A DNA stretch of 64,000 nt from the NCBI GenBank assembly GCA_039968605.1, contig JBDVPM010000008.1:310001-374000 (forward strand). Reading direction: 5' to 3'. Positions within the stretch are counted from its first letter, which is position 1; each line of letters begins with the position of its first letter. The stretch is from Alteripontixanthobacter sp. Its GTDB lineage: Bacteria; Pseudomonadota; Alphaproteobacteria; Sphingomonadales; Sphingomonadaceae. Below, in pieces: positions 35,130 through 42,495 of this stretch. Under the pieces are notes generated by a model. The model was not told the origin of the DNA. It worked only from the letters and a program-made list of their open reading frames with translations, and did no database searches. A program made the position numbers and the translations under genes.

Positions 35130-35954
35130 TCAGTCCTCCGCCTCCAGCATTTCCATATATCCCGCGGCGACCATCCCGGCGACCTGATCGAACATCGCAT
35201 CGGGAGTGCGCCGCGCTTCGCCCAGTGCGCTTTCCGCCCCGCGTGCCACGATAATCTCGCGCTCGCCCGCTTCGAATGCATCGATGATCGTCGTTGCCGC
35301 TTCGCCGGGCGGGATACCCTCGTCGATATGTTTGTCGCTGCGCCCCCGCTCGCTGCCATCGGCGCCCAGCGCGTTGCGGCTGACATTGGTGGCGATGGAA
35401 CCGGGGACGATATTGTGGACGCTGACGCCCGATTGCGACAATTCGGCCCGCAATGCATCGGCATAGCCGAGCAGACCGTGCTTCGCCGCGCAATAGGCCG
35501 TGCGCATCGGCACGCCGACCTTGCCCGCGATGGAAGACACGAACAGCAGCGACCCGCTGCCGCGATCCGCCATGTGACCGATCAATCCTTGGGAGAAAGC
35601 TATCTGCGCGGTCAGATCGATGTCGATAATGTCCTGATACACGCGCATGTCGGTGTTCAGCGCGCGGCTTCGCTGCGAGATTCCTGCATTGGCGATCGCT
35701 ATATCCACGCCGCCGCTTTGCCAGCTGGCTGCGCGCCGTGTCGCCGCCCCCAGCGCGGCATAATCGCGCACGTCGAACGGTTCGACCATCACCTGCGTAT
35801 CCAGCTGCGAGGCGATGCTTGCCAGCCTGTTCTCATTACGGCCCGACAGGATAATGTTGGCCCCGCGCGCTGCCCACTCCTTGGCCAGCGCCTCGCCAAT
35901 GCCGGACGATGCGCCGGTGATCCACACGGTCTTGCCTTGGTAATTCATGCTCAT
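35130..35954 (-). CDS. Short-chain dehydrogenase/reductase
   Basis: 274 aa, a classical SDR with the NAD(P)-binding T-G-x3-G-x-G at 13-20 (TGASSGIG), N-A-G at 89-91, a catalytic serine near 140-141, and Y154-x3-K158 (YCAAK). R39-N40 after the second strand (S-G-R-N) suggests an NADP preference. The substrate is unknown. Its ATG overlaps the pirin stop by 4 bp, and the hydrolase gene follows after 2 bp, so it is co-translated with both. The C-terminal 70 residues carry a putative dimer or substrate lid, not a second domain. Confidence 0.9.
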   Translation of the reverse strand: MSMNYQGKTVWITGASSGIGEALAKEWAARGANIILSGRNENRLASIASQLDTQVMVEPFDVRDYAALGAATRRAASWQSGGVDIAIANAGISQRSRALNTDMRVYQDIIDIDLTAQIAFSQGLIGHMADRGSGSLLFVSSIAGKVGVPMRTAYCAAKHGLLGYADALRAELSQSGVSVHNIVPGSIATNVSRNALGADGSERGRSDKHIDEGIPPGEAATTIIDAFEAGEREIIVARGAESALGEARRTPDAMFDQVAGMVAAGYMEMLEAED

Positions 35955-36835
35955 GGGTAACTCACAGTCTTGGGCTGACCATCGGGAATAGGAATGTGTT
36001 CCTCGCTATCGCCCGGCACTTCGGGAAACCGGCCGCCGCGCCAGTCGGCCTTCGCCTGATCGATTCTCTCGCGGCTGGAGCTCACGAAATTCCACCAGAC
36101 ATGGCGCTCGCTGGAGAATGCCTCGCCCCCCAACAACATCACACGGGCACCGTTGGCGGAGCGCAGGGTCATCGCCTCGCCCGGTTTCAGCACGTTGAGC
36201 TGGTGCAGCCCTAGCGGTTGATCGTCCAGGCTTGCTTCTCCGCTGACCAGCATGACCGCGCGTTCATCCGCCAGCGCATCGATGGGGATCGCGCCCTGCT
36301 CGCCCAGCACGATCTCGGCATAGATCGTATCGGCATAGGTGGTGGTCGCGGCGCACTTGCCCCACAGCTCGCCCATCACGACGATTGCCTTGGCGCCATT
36401 ATCCTCGACCACGGGCAGGTCTTTGACAGCTTCGAACGCCGGATCGATTTCTTCCCGCCCGTCGGGCAGCGCCAGCCAGGTCTGCATGCCATAAAGCTGC
36501 GGACCCTTGGCGCGCTCTTCCTGCGGCGAGCGTTCGGAATGGACGATCCCGCGCCCGGCGGTCATCAGGTTCACCTGCCCCGGCTTGATGGTCGAGAACG
36601 TGCCGAGCGAATCGCGGTGATCGATGGCGCCCTCGAACAGCCAGGTTACCGTGGCGAGATTGATATGCGGATGCGGGCGAACATCCATCCCGCTGCCGAT
36701 ATCCAGATCGCCCGGCCCGAACTGATCGACGAAAATGAACGGGCCGACCATTGTCCGCTCCTTCGCCGGCAGAGCGCGGCGCACCTGAAACGCGCCGAGA
36801 TCGTGGGTAACAGGGGTAATGGTCTGGGCGATCAT
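35951..36835 (-). CDS. Pirin family protein
   Basis: 294 aa, a bicupin. The N-terminal cupin has the pirin metal-site pattern G-M-D-V-R-P-H-P-H-I-N-L-A-T-V-T-W near residue 55 and a later G-R-G-I-V-H-S-E-R with the remaining ligands. Bacterial pirins bind Fe and some show quercetinase activity or regulate metabolic enzymes. The exact role is unknown. It overlaps bolA upstream and the SDR gene downstream by 4 bp each. A pirin next to a BolA redox/iron-sulfur protein is a reasonable iron- or redox-linked pairing. Confidence 0.92.
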   Translation of the reverse strand: MIAQTITPVTHDLGAFQVRRALPAKERTMVGPFIFVDQFGPGDLDIGSGMDVRPHPHINLATVTWLFEGAIDHRDSLGTFSTIKPGQVNLMTAGRGIVHSERSPQEERAKGPQLYGMQTWLALPDGREEIDPAFEAVKDLPVVEDNGAKAIVVMGELWGKCAATTTYADTIYAEIVLGEQGAIPIDALADERAVMLVSGEASLDDQPLGLHQLNVLKPGEAMTLRSANGARVMLLGGEAFSSERHVWWNFVSSSRERIDQAKADWRGGRFPEVPGDSEEHIPIPDGQPKTVSYP

Positions 36836-37101
36836 GCCGGAACGCTGGCCTTGATCGCCACGGCATGGACGCGCTGGCCCACGATGTCGCCCAGCGCCGC
36901 GATGACCGCTCGTTGGCGGGCAAGCCGGGACATATCGGCGAATTGCTCCGCCTCGATTACCACGGTGAAGTGGCTTTCGCCGCTGCCATCGTCGCCTGAA
37001 TGGCCGTGGTGGCTGGCACTGTCATTGATGATTTCCAGCCGCGTCGGCGCAAAGGCGCTGCGCAGCAATTCTTCCATTTCGATCGATACAGGTTTTATCA
37101 T
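36832..37101 (-). CDS. BolA family protein
   Basis: 89 aa from the chosen start. It has the BolA fold signature with R-L-E-I-I-N-D-S-A-S-H-H-G-H, G-E-S-H-F-T-V-V-I-E-A, and a C-terminal H-A-V-A-I-K helix end. The histidines fit iron-sulfur binding with monothiol glutaredoxins. The ATG at 37101 aligns with normal BolA starts. An ATG at 37143 would add 14 unusual residues and lies next to the inverted-repeat element. It is the first gene of the pirin-SDR-hydrolase unit. Confidence 0.88.
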   Translation of the reverse strand: MIKPVSIEMEELLRSAFAPTRLEIINDSASHHGHSGDDGSGESHFTVVIEAEQFADMSRLARQRAVIAALGDIVGQRVHAVAIKASVPA

Positions 37102-37147
37102 CTGCGCAAATTGGGGCTTCAAATCGCATCTGTCCATCGCCATTCTT

Positions 37148-37416
37148 AGGGTCAGCCCCCACCAATCGCGTGGAGCGTGGTTTGTAGCAATGGGCCGATG
37201 TGCGAGGAGGAAAGGCGCAGGAAGTGCATCGCACTTTCAAGATTTTCCGACGCTGCACGGCGGCCCATTGCTTCAAATCCTGAAAGGACGGCAAAATGAC
37301 TACGATTTCGCGCAAAATCACGCTTGCAAAGGCAACCAGCCTTCCCTGCGCGCGCTTTCACCCGATATCTTCGTCATTTTGCCGCCAAGCCCGCGCGATT
37401 GGTGGGGGCTGACCCT
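37148..37416. mobile_element. 269-bp MITE-like element with perfect 23-bp terminal inverted repeats
   Basis: Positions 37148-37170 and 37394-37416 are exact reverse complements over 23 bp (outer end AGGGTCAGCCCCCACC). They enclose 223 bp with no transposase. The interior is lower in GC, has a near-palindrome around 37230, and holds a 38-codon open frame with a good ribosome site. A 2-bp TT duplication at the ends is possible but weak. The element fills the divergent gap between bolA and the J-domain gene and ends 5 bp before the latter's ATG. An old non-autonomous insertion is my reading; a large regulatory hairpin is the alternative. Confidence 0.6.
37296..37412 (+). CDS. Short open frame inside the inverted-repeat element
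   Basis: 38 codons with AAAGGA 8 nt before the ATG. The start (M-T-T-I-S-R-K-I-T-L-A-K-A) resembles the beginning of an export signal, but the hydrophobic core is missing and the frame ends in the right terminal repeat. It may be the 5' remnant of a captured secreted-protein gene rather than a working peptide. Confidence 0.25.
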   Translation: MTTISRKITLAKATSLPCARFHPISSSFCRQARAIGGG

Positions 37417-37421
37417 TTACG

Positions 37422-38015
37422 ATGACGCAAACCCGGTTTCATGGACGGTTCGAGAGGGGCGGGCAGCAATGCGAGCGGCCCGGATGTGCCGAGGATGGTG
37501 AATTTCGGGCACCCGGCTCGCGCCGCAGCGGGTTCGACGGGCCGGGCGATTTCCGCTGGTTCTGCCTCGACCATGTCCGTGAATTCAATTCGGGTTATGA
37601 CTGGTTCGAAGGCATGAGCGCGGACGAGATTCTCGCCGCGCAATCGCCCGCAGCAGGCTGGGCCAGCGAAAGCCCGACCTTCCGCGCCACCGCCGGGGTC
37701 GACGGGTTGCCGCGCTGGGCCGACTTCGCCGACCCGCTCGACGCTATCGGTGCGCGCATGAGCGGTATAAAAAGCCGCGCCCGGCGCGAGGCGGATATGG
37801 CCGCCGATCCCCGTTTCAACCGCGCAGAGGCCAAGGCGCTGGAGGTGATGGGGCTGGGGCTCGATGCAGATCGGCGGCGCTTGCGGCGGCGCTATTCGGA
37901 ACTCGTGCGCCGCTATCACCCCGACCGCAATGGCGGAGACCGGCGGCACGAGGCGCGGCTGGGCCGGGTGGTCGAGGCCTATCAATTGCTGCGCAAAAGC
38001 GCGGTGTTCGGCTGA
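37422..38015 (+). CDS. J-domain (DnaJ-like) protein with N-terminal cysteine cluster
   Basis: 197 aa. Residues about 138-195 form a C-terminal J domain with the essential H166-P-D168 motif (R-R-Y-H-P-D-R-N), which stimulates the ATPase of DnaK-type chaperones. The N-terminal part has C17, C22, C48 and H51, a possible small metal site. In many alphaproteobacteria a protein of this type sits between bolA and cobS-cobT. Here cobS is 3.2 kb away. The ATG is 5 bp from the right end of the inverted-repeat element and has no good ribosome site, so its expression may rely on the element. Confidence 0.88.
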   Translation: MTQTRFHGRFERGGQQCERPGCAEDGEFRAPGSRRSGFDGPGDFRWFCLDHVREFNSGYDWFEGMSADEILAAQSPAAGWASESPTFRATAGVDGLPRWADFADPLDAIGARMSGIKSRARREADMAADPRFNRAEAKALEVMGLGLDADRRRLRRRYSELVRRYHPDRNGGDRRHEARLGRVVEAYQLLRKSAVFG

Positions 38016-38651
38016 TTACCCGGCGGCCTGCTGCATTTCGGACATCAGGTCGCCATCGGCCTTATGGGCGGCGCGGTTGGCATCGCGGGCCTTCAGGCGG
38101 GCATCATAGGCGGTGAAGCTGTGGCGGTCCGGCAGGCTTTTGAACATCAATCCCCAGCCGACCTGCGCCCCGACATAGACGTCGGCCATCGTGAACCGCT
38201 CTCCGCAAACGTAATCATGCTCCGATAACCAGCCATCCAGCGTATCCACGGTAAGCTCGTAAGTGCCGAAGCCGGCCATCCCGACCTTGTCCTGCGGAAC
38301 CTCCCACCCCATCGATCTGGCCGTAATGGCCGCTTCGACCGGCCCGGCGGCGAAAAATAGCCAGCGAAAATAGGACGCTTTTTCGTGCGTATCGGGCAGC
38401 AGGCCCGCCTGGATATGTGTTTCGGCAAGGTAATGGCAGATTGCGGCGGCTTCCGTCACCACGTGATCGTGCCCGCCATGATGGTGGACCAATGTGGGCA
38501 CCTTGCCCATGGGGTTCGCATCCAGCAGACCCGGCGGCTTGGCTGCCCAATCGACCAGCACCGTATCGTAATCCGCGCCAACTTCCGTCAGCGCCCAGCG
38601 AACAATACCCCCGCGGCTCATCGGATTATGAAAGAAGGTGAAATCGGCCAT
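38016..38651 (-). CDS. Glutathione S-transferase family protein
   Basis: 211 aa. The N-terminal thioredoxin fold starts F-T-F-F-H-N-P-M-S-R-G-G-I-V-R-W, with a serine in the usual S/C activating position. N-P-M-G-K-V-P-T-L-V carries the cis-proline, and T-E-A-A-A-I-C-H-Y-L supplies the glutathione-binding region. A helical C-terminal domain follows. The reaction is unknown: conjugation, dehalogenation or isomerisation are all possible. It lies 21 bp after the DUF1428 gene, probably in one transcript, and its stop touches the stop of the J-domain gene. Confidence 0.9.
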   Translation of the reverse strand: MADFTFFHNPMSRGGIVRWALTEVGADYDTVLVDWAAKPPGLLDANPMGKVPTLVHHHGGHDHVVTEAAAICHYLAETHIQAGLLPDTHEKASYFRWLFFAAGPVEAAITARSMGWEVPQDKVGMAGFGTYELTVDTLDGWLSEHDYVCGERFTMADVYVGAQVGWGLMFKSLPDRHSFTAYDARLKARDANRAAHKADGDLMSEMQQAAG

Positions 38652-38672
38652 TTTGCTTACCCCTTGCGTGTG

Positions 38673-39038
38673 TCAGTCGAGCTCGCCCGCAGTATCGAAC
38701 ATCGGGGCAAAGCCTGAAAATATCATGCGCTTGCCGTCGAACGGCATTTCGGGCGGCTCCACGAACCGCTCGTCGGTTTCCATTTTGCGATAGGCTTCAT
38801 CGCGCGCGGCCTTGTCGGGATATTCGATCCAAGAGAATACCACGTTCTCGCCTTCCTCGGCATCCACGGCGCGGAAGAAATCGGTCTGCTTGCCGCGTTT
38901 CACATCGTCGCCCCAGCATTCGACGATCCGGCTGGCGCCCAGATCGAGAAACAGCGGCGCGGTGTCGCGCGCCATCTTGAGATAGGCGTCCTTCTTGCCT
39001 TCGGGCACAGGCACCAGAAATCCCTCGATATACGCCAT
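38673..39038 (-). CDS. DUF1428 family protein
   Basis: 121 aa with the DUF1428 (YbaA-like) dimeric alpha-beta-barrel pattern: an opening Y-I-E-G-F-L-V-P-V-P, the central V-V-F-S-W-I-E-Y-P-D segment, and the closing P-F-D-G-K-R-M-I-F-S-G-F. These small cytosolic proteins are of unknown function and often sit with stress or detoxification genes, which fits the GST gene 21 bp downstream. The start at 39038 is the only reasonable one. Confidence 0.9.
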   Translation of the reverse strand: MAYIEGFLVPVPEGKKDAYLKMARDTAPLFLDLGASRIVECWGDDVKRGKQTDFFRAVDAEEGENVVFSWIEYPDKAARDEAYRKMETDERFVEPPEMPFDGKRMIFSGFAPMFDTAGELD

Positions 39039-39128
39039 CTGTCGTCTCCCCTTCGCATTTTCGGTCCGAAGGCCAGCAACGTAGCGGGAGATTGTGGCGA
39101 GAGTTGTGCGCGGCCGGAAATCGCCGAG

Positions 39129-40202
39129 CTAGGTAATCTCTCCGGTCGGCAGTACAGCTTCTCCATCGGCTTCGTCGGCATATTCCTCCGGATGCTTGCG
39201 CCGATGGGTCACCGAATAACGCCAGGCAAGGGCGATCAGCGTGGCACCGATCAGCCCGGTGATCACTTCGGGAATATGAAACCGAACGCTGAGCAGCATG
39301 ATCGCGGCGAGCGCAATAATCGCCCAGAACGCACCATGTTCGAGAAAGCGAAACTCGCTCAGATGCCCGCCATTGACCAGAGCGATCGTCATGGAGCGCA
39401 CAAAGATCGCGCCGATACCCAGGCCGAGCGCGATAATGAGGATATCGTTGGTGATCGCAAAAGCCCCGATCACCCCGTCGAAGGAGAAGGACGCATCGAG
39501 AAATTCCAAGTAGATGAACCCGGCGGCACCCGAACGCACGACGACGCCGCTTTCATTCTCCATGCTCATCATGTCGCCAGCTTTTTCGACCGCGAAATAG
39601 GTGGCGATGCCGCCGAAGCCGGCCAGCAGAAAAGTCTGCTGCTCTCCCGGCGGACATAGCAGCGAAACGCCCCCGATTATTGCTGCTGCAAGCAAATATG
39701 GCGCAAATGGCAGCCGGTCGAGCAGCATTGCGGGCTTCTCGAGGAACGGGATCCAGTGATGCTCCTTCTCCGCCGCGACAAAGAAACTCAGCCCGACCAG
39801 CAGCAGGAATGCGCCGCCGAAACCCGAAATGCCGATATGTGCGCCGGTCACCACCGCTTCGTATTGCGCGCGGTCGGTCAGCGCCATATCGACGGCGGCG
39901 AGAGGTCCGATCCAGCCGGCAATGCTGACGATAGCAATCGGGAAAACGATTCGCATCCCGAATACCGCGATCAATATGCCCCAAGTCAGGAAACGCCGCT
40001 GCCAGACCGGGTCCATATCTTTCAGGACGGTCGCATTGACCACCGCATTGTCCAAGCTGAGCGAGACTTCCATCACGCCGAGCACCATGGTCAGGAATAA
40101 CAGCTTGGCGGCCATCTCCAGCCCGCCACGTTCGAAGCCAAGCCAAGCCGATATTGCCAGACAAACCGCGGTAAAAGCGAATGAGAAGTAGAATGTTTTC
40201 AA
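39129..40202 (-). CDS. DUF475 integral membrane protein (TerC-like)
   Basis: 357 aa with about nine to ten membrane helices. Acidic residues lie within the membrane (S-L-D-N-A-V-V-N-A and D-A-S-F-S-F-D-G-V), as in DUF475 and the related TerC metal-exchange group. A role in metal-ion transport is plausible but unproven. I chose the TTG at 40202 because AGGGG precedes it by 8-9 nt and the protein then starts at the first helix. An ATG at 40244 adds 14 polar residues without a ribosome site. It is a single gene 99 bp downstream of the MpaB-like gene. Confidence 0.82.
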   Translation of the reverse strand: MKTFYFSFAFTAVCLAISAWLGFERGGLEMAAKLLFLTMVLGVMEVSLSLDNAVVNATVLKDMDPVWQRRFLTWGILIAVFGMRIVFPIAIVSIAGWIGPLAAVDMALTDRAQYEAVVTGAHIGISGFGGAFLLLVGLSFFVAAEKEHHWIPFLEKPAMLLDRLPFAPYLLAAAIIGGVSLLCPPGEQQTFLLAGFGGIATYFAVEKAGDMMSMENESGVVVRSGAAGFIYLEFLDASFSFDGVIGAFAITNDILIIALGLGIGAIFVRSMTIALVNGGHLSEFRFLEHGAFWAIIALAAIMLLSVRFHIPEVITGLIGATLIALAWRYSVTHRRKHPEEYADEADGEAVLPTGEIT

Positions 40203-40261
40203 CGCGGTGCCCCTGGTATGCGATGCGCGCCGCTCGATCAGCATCGGGGCAGCGTTTCAGC

Positions 40262-40310
40262 CAAAGCGTTTAGTGCCGCCAATCGGTTCCGGTCAAAGCG
40301 TTTATTGCCG
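40262..40310. repeat. Imperfect 17-bp direct repeat
   Basis: CAAAGCGTTTAGTGCCG (40262-40278) recurs at 40294-40310 with one mismatch and a 32-bp period, about three helical turns. The second copy overlaps the last codons of the MpaB-like gene; the first lies in the gap before the DUF475 gene on the minus strand. It may be a regulator site or a chance short duplication. Confidence 0.35.
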
Positions 40311-41144
40311 GAACGCCCAGCGCAGCGTGCGCCCTGCCGCCTGCGTGGCGAGCCGGGTGGGGATCATCGACAGGCCCGGGCGCTTCAGCCCCAGCATCGC
40401 CCGGGCGAATGGCGGCAACAGATCGACCGCCGCAGTGCCCAGCATTTTCTGTACCGCTGGCGGGGCGCCTACGGGGCGCTGGTTGAGCACCAGATCGGCG
40501 ACCTCCTTCGCTTCGGCAGAAGAGCGCAATTCGCCGCGAAATTCGCGCATCAAGGCCTCTGCCTCGGCCTTCGTCTCGGGCACCGGATCGGCGTCCAGCG
40601 CGCGCGCAATCACGGCGAATTGCCGGAAATATTCATCCTGCTGCGCCAGCGGCATCTCCGGGCGAACATGTGCCAGCCAGGCTTCCAGGAAGCTGGTCGC
40701 CTCGGCCACATGGACCCATGCCAGCGTGCGCGGGTTGCGGGCGGAATAGGGGGTGCCATCGGGCAAAGTGCCGCTGACCTGTTCGTGAATCGCATTAACG
40801 CGGCCGATCGATTCCATCGCTCGGTCGCGGTGGCCGAATGTGGTCACCGCGATGAACTTGGCCGTGCGCCGCAGCCGCCCGTGCATATCGGCGCGGAAAT
40901 TGGAATGATCGAGCACCCCTTGCAGCGCGTGCGGGTGGAGCATCTGCAACAGCAGGCTGCGAATGCCGCCCACCATCATGCCAACCGCATCGGCATGCAC
41001 CATGCGGATCGGCGTATCGCGCTCGAACAGGGCTTCGTCCGACGGCGGGACAGGTTCCTCACCACTGGCCGCATCGTTGAACACGGCGCGCACCTGCCCC
41101 ACCACCCGGGCGCGGAGCATTTCGGAAAGATCTGGTTTCGCCAT
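40302..41144 (-). CDS. MpaB/DUF2236-family oxygenase-like protein
   Basis: 280 aa in the DUF2236 (oxygenase MpaB) family, all-helical. A histidine-rich segment H-P-H-A-L-Q-G-V-L-D-H-S sits near residue 70, and a W-V-H-V-A segment near 142. Related proteins such as latex-clearing protein bind heme and cleave rubber double bonds, and MpaB oxidatively cleaves a terpenoid chain. The substrate here is unknown. The histidine pattern suggests heme or iron binding, which is inference. It is divergent from cobS, 56 bp away. Confidence 0.85.
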   Translation of the reverse strand: MAKPDLSEMLRARVVGQVRAVFNDAASGEEPVPPSDEALFERDTPIRMVHADAVGMMVGGIRSLLLQMLHPHALQGVLDHSNFRADMHGRLRRTAKFIAVTTFGHRDRAMESIGRVNAIHEQVSGTLPDGTPYSARNPRTLAWVHVAEATSFLEAWLAHVRPEMPLAQQDEYFRQFAVIARALDADPVPETKAEAEALMREFRGELRSSAEAKEVADLVLNQRPVGAPPAVQKMLGTAAVDLLPPFARAMLGLKRPGLSMIPTRLATQAAGRTLRWAFRQ

Positions 41145-41200
41145 GCGCGATCAATATAGGGTTGGCGCTGCCCAGATAAATCCCTAGTCGCACCATCGCG

Positions 41201-42193
41201 ATGAATGACATGACCGATAAGAGCTTCGACCCGACCTCCTCCACCGTAATGGCCGCGCCCGACACCACCGTCGATGTGCGCGAAACATTCGGAATCGATA
41301 TCGACTGGCAAGTCCCTGCTTTCAGCGAAGCGGATGAGCGTGTGCCCGATCTCGATAAAAGCTACGTGTTCGATGCCGACACCACGCTCGCGATCCTGGC
41401 GGGCTTTGCACATAATCGGCGGGTGATGCTGCAAGGCTATCACGGCACAGGCAAATCGACGCATATCGAACAGGTGGCGGCGCGGCTGAACTGGCCTTGC
41501 ATCCGCATCAATCTGGACGCGCATATCAGCCGGATCGATCTGGTCGGGCGCGATGCGATTGTGCTGCGCGATGGTTTGCAGGTGACCGAGTTCCGCGAAG
41601 GCCTGCTGCCTTGGGCGCTGCAACATCCGGTGGCGCTGGTGTTCGACGAATATGATGCCGGCCGCCCGGATGTGATGTTCGTGATCCAGCGCGTGCTGGA
41701 GGCCGAAGGCAAGCTGACGCTGCTGGACCAGAACCGCGTCATTCGCCCCGATGCAGGCTTCCGCCTGTTCGCCACCGCCAACACCGTGGGGCTGGGCGAT
41801 ACCAGCGGGCTGTATCATGGCACGCAGGCGATCAACCAGGGCCAGATGGACCGCTGGAACATCGTGACGGTGCTGAATTACCTGCCCGCCGAGACCGAGC
41901 AGGAAATCGTCGCATCCAAGAACCCGGACACCGATCGCAAGGTCATTGCAGACATGATCAAGGTGGCGGACATGACCCGCCAGGGGTTCATGAACGGAGA
42001 TATCTCCACCGTGATGAGCCCGCGTACCGTAATCACCTGGGCGCAGAACGCCGCGATCTTCAAGGATATCGGCTTCGCTTTCCGGCTCAGCTTCCTGAAC
42101 AAGTGCGACGAGGCGGAACGGATGCTGGTGGCCGAATATTACCAGCGCGTATTCGGCAAGGATTTACCGGAAAGCGTTGTGGCATCGAGCTGA
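41201..42193 (+). CDS. cobS: Cobaltochelatase subunit CobS
   Basis: 330 aa, the usual length for the AAA+ ATPase of aerobic cobaltochelatase (CobNST), which inserts Co2+ into hydrogenobyrinate a,c-diamide. Walker A is G-Y-H-G-T-G-K-S-T near residues 79-87; Walker B is V-A-L-V-F-D-E-Y near 146-153. Sensor and arginine-finger regions follow (F-A-T-A-N-T). CobT normally follows in the same operon. Here only about 240 bp of weakly coding sequence and then an opposite-strand gene follow, so CobT must be elsewhere or absent. Confidence 0.92.
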   Translation: MNDMTDKSFDPTSSTVMAAPDTTVDVRETFGIDIDWQVPAFSEADERVPDLDKSYVFDADTTLAILAGFAHNRRVMLQGYHGTGKSTHIEQVAARLNWPCIRINLDAHISRIDLVGRDAIVLRDGLQVTEFREGLLPWALQHPVALVFDEYDAGRPDVMFVIQRVLEAEGKLTLLDQNRVIRPDAGFRLFATANTVGLGDTSGLYHGTQAINQGQMDRWNIVTVLNYLPAETEQEIVASKNPDTDRKVIADMIKVADMTRQGFMNGDISTVMSPRTVITWAQNAAIFKDIGFAFRLSFLNKCDEAERMLVAEYYQRVFGKDLPESVVASS

Positions 42194-42264
42194 TCATGCG
42201 GAAGTTCTGCGCCGTTCGGGAGTAGATTAGGGGGGCGCAAAATGAGAACCGACTGTGCATCGAG

Positions 42265-42495
42265 TTGCTCCGCGTTTACAAAAAGGATGTCGGCTTGTGG
42301 ATGTCGATCAAACAGCGCGGCAAGGAGCTCAAGTTCAACGAGCTGACCAGTGGGTTTTACCGTGTAAAACGCTTCTCGAATATCGCCATTGATTCCCGGC
42401 GCGAGGGGGCGGCATCGGTGGCTGGCATAATGTTCAACCGGCCTTGCGTTTCGGCGGGACGGCTGAATGCGGTGATTTTTCGGGCAGCTGGCTGA
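42265..42495 (+). CDS. Possible small gene or frameshifted remnant after cobS
   Basis: The frame from the TTG at 42265 gives a 76-aa product whose first 30 codons have the GC-rich third positions of real genes. However, a strong ribosome site (AGGGGGG) is followed 6 nt later by an ATG at 42242 in a different frame that stops after 34 codons. One base removed near 42245 would join the two. The frame runs 62 bp into the convergent GGDEF/EAL gene. It could be a decayed small gene. No family is recognised. A GTTTTAC-CGT-GTAAAAC hairpin lies at 42354-42370. Confidence 0.25.
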   Translation: MLRVYKKDVGLWMSIKQRGKELKFNELTSGFYRVKRFSNIAIDSRREGAASVAGIMFNRPCVSAGRLNAVIFRAAG

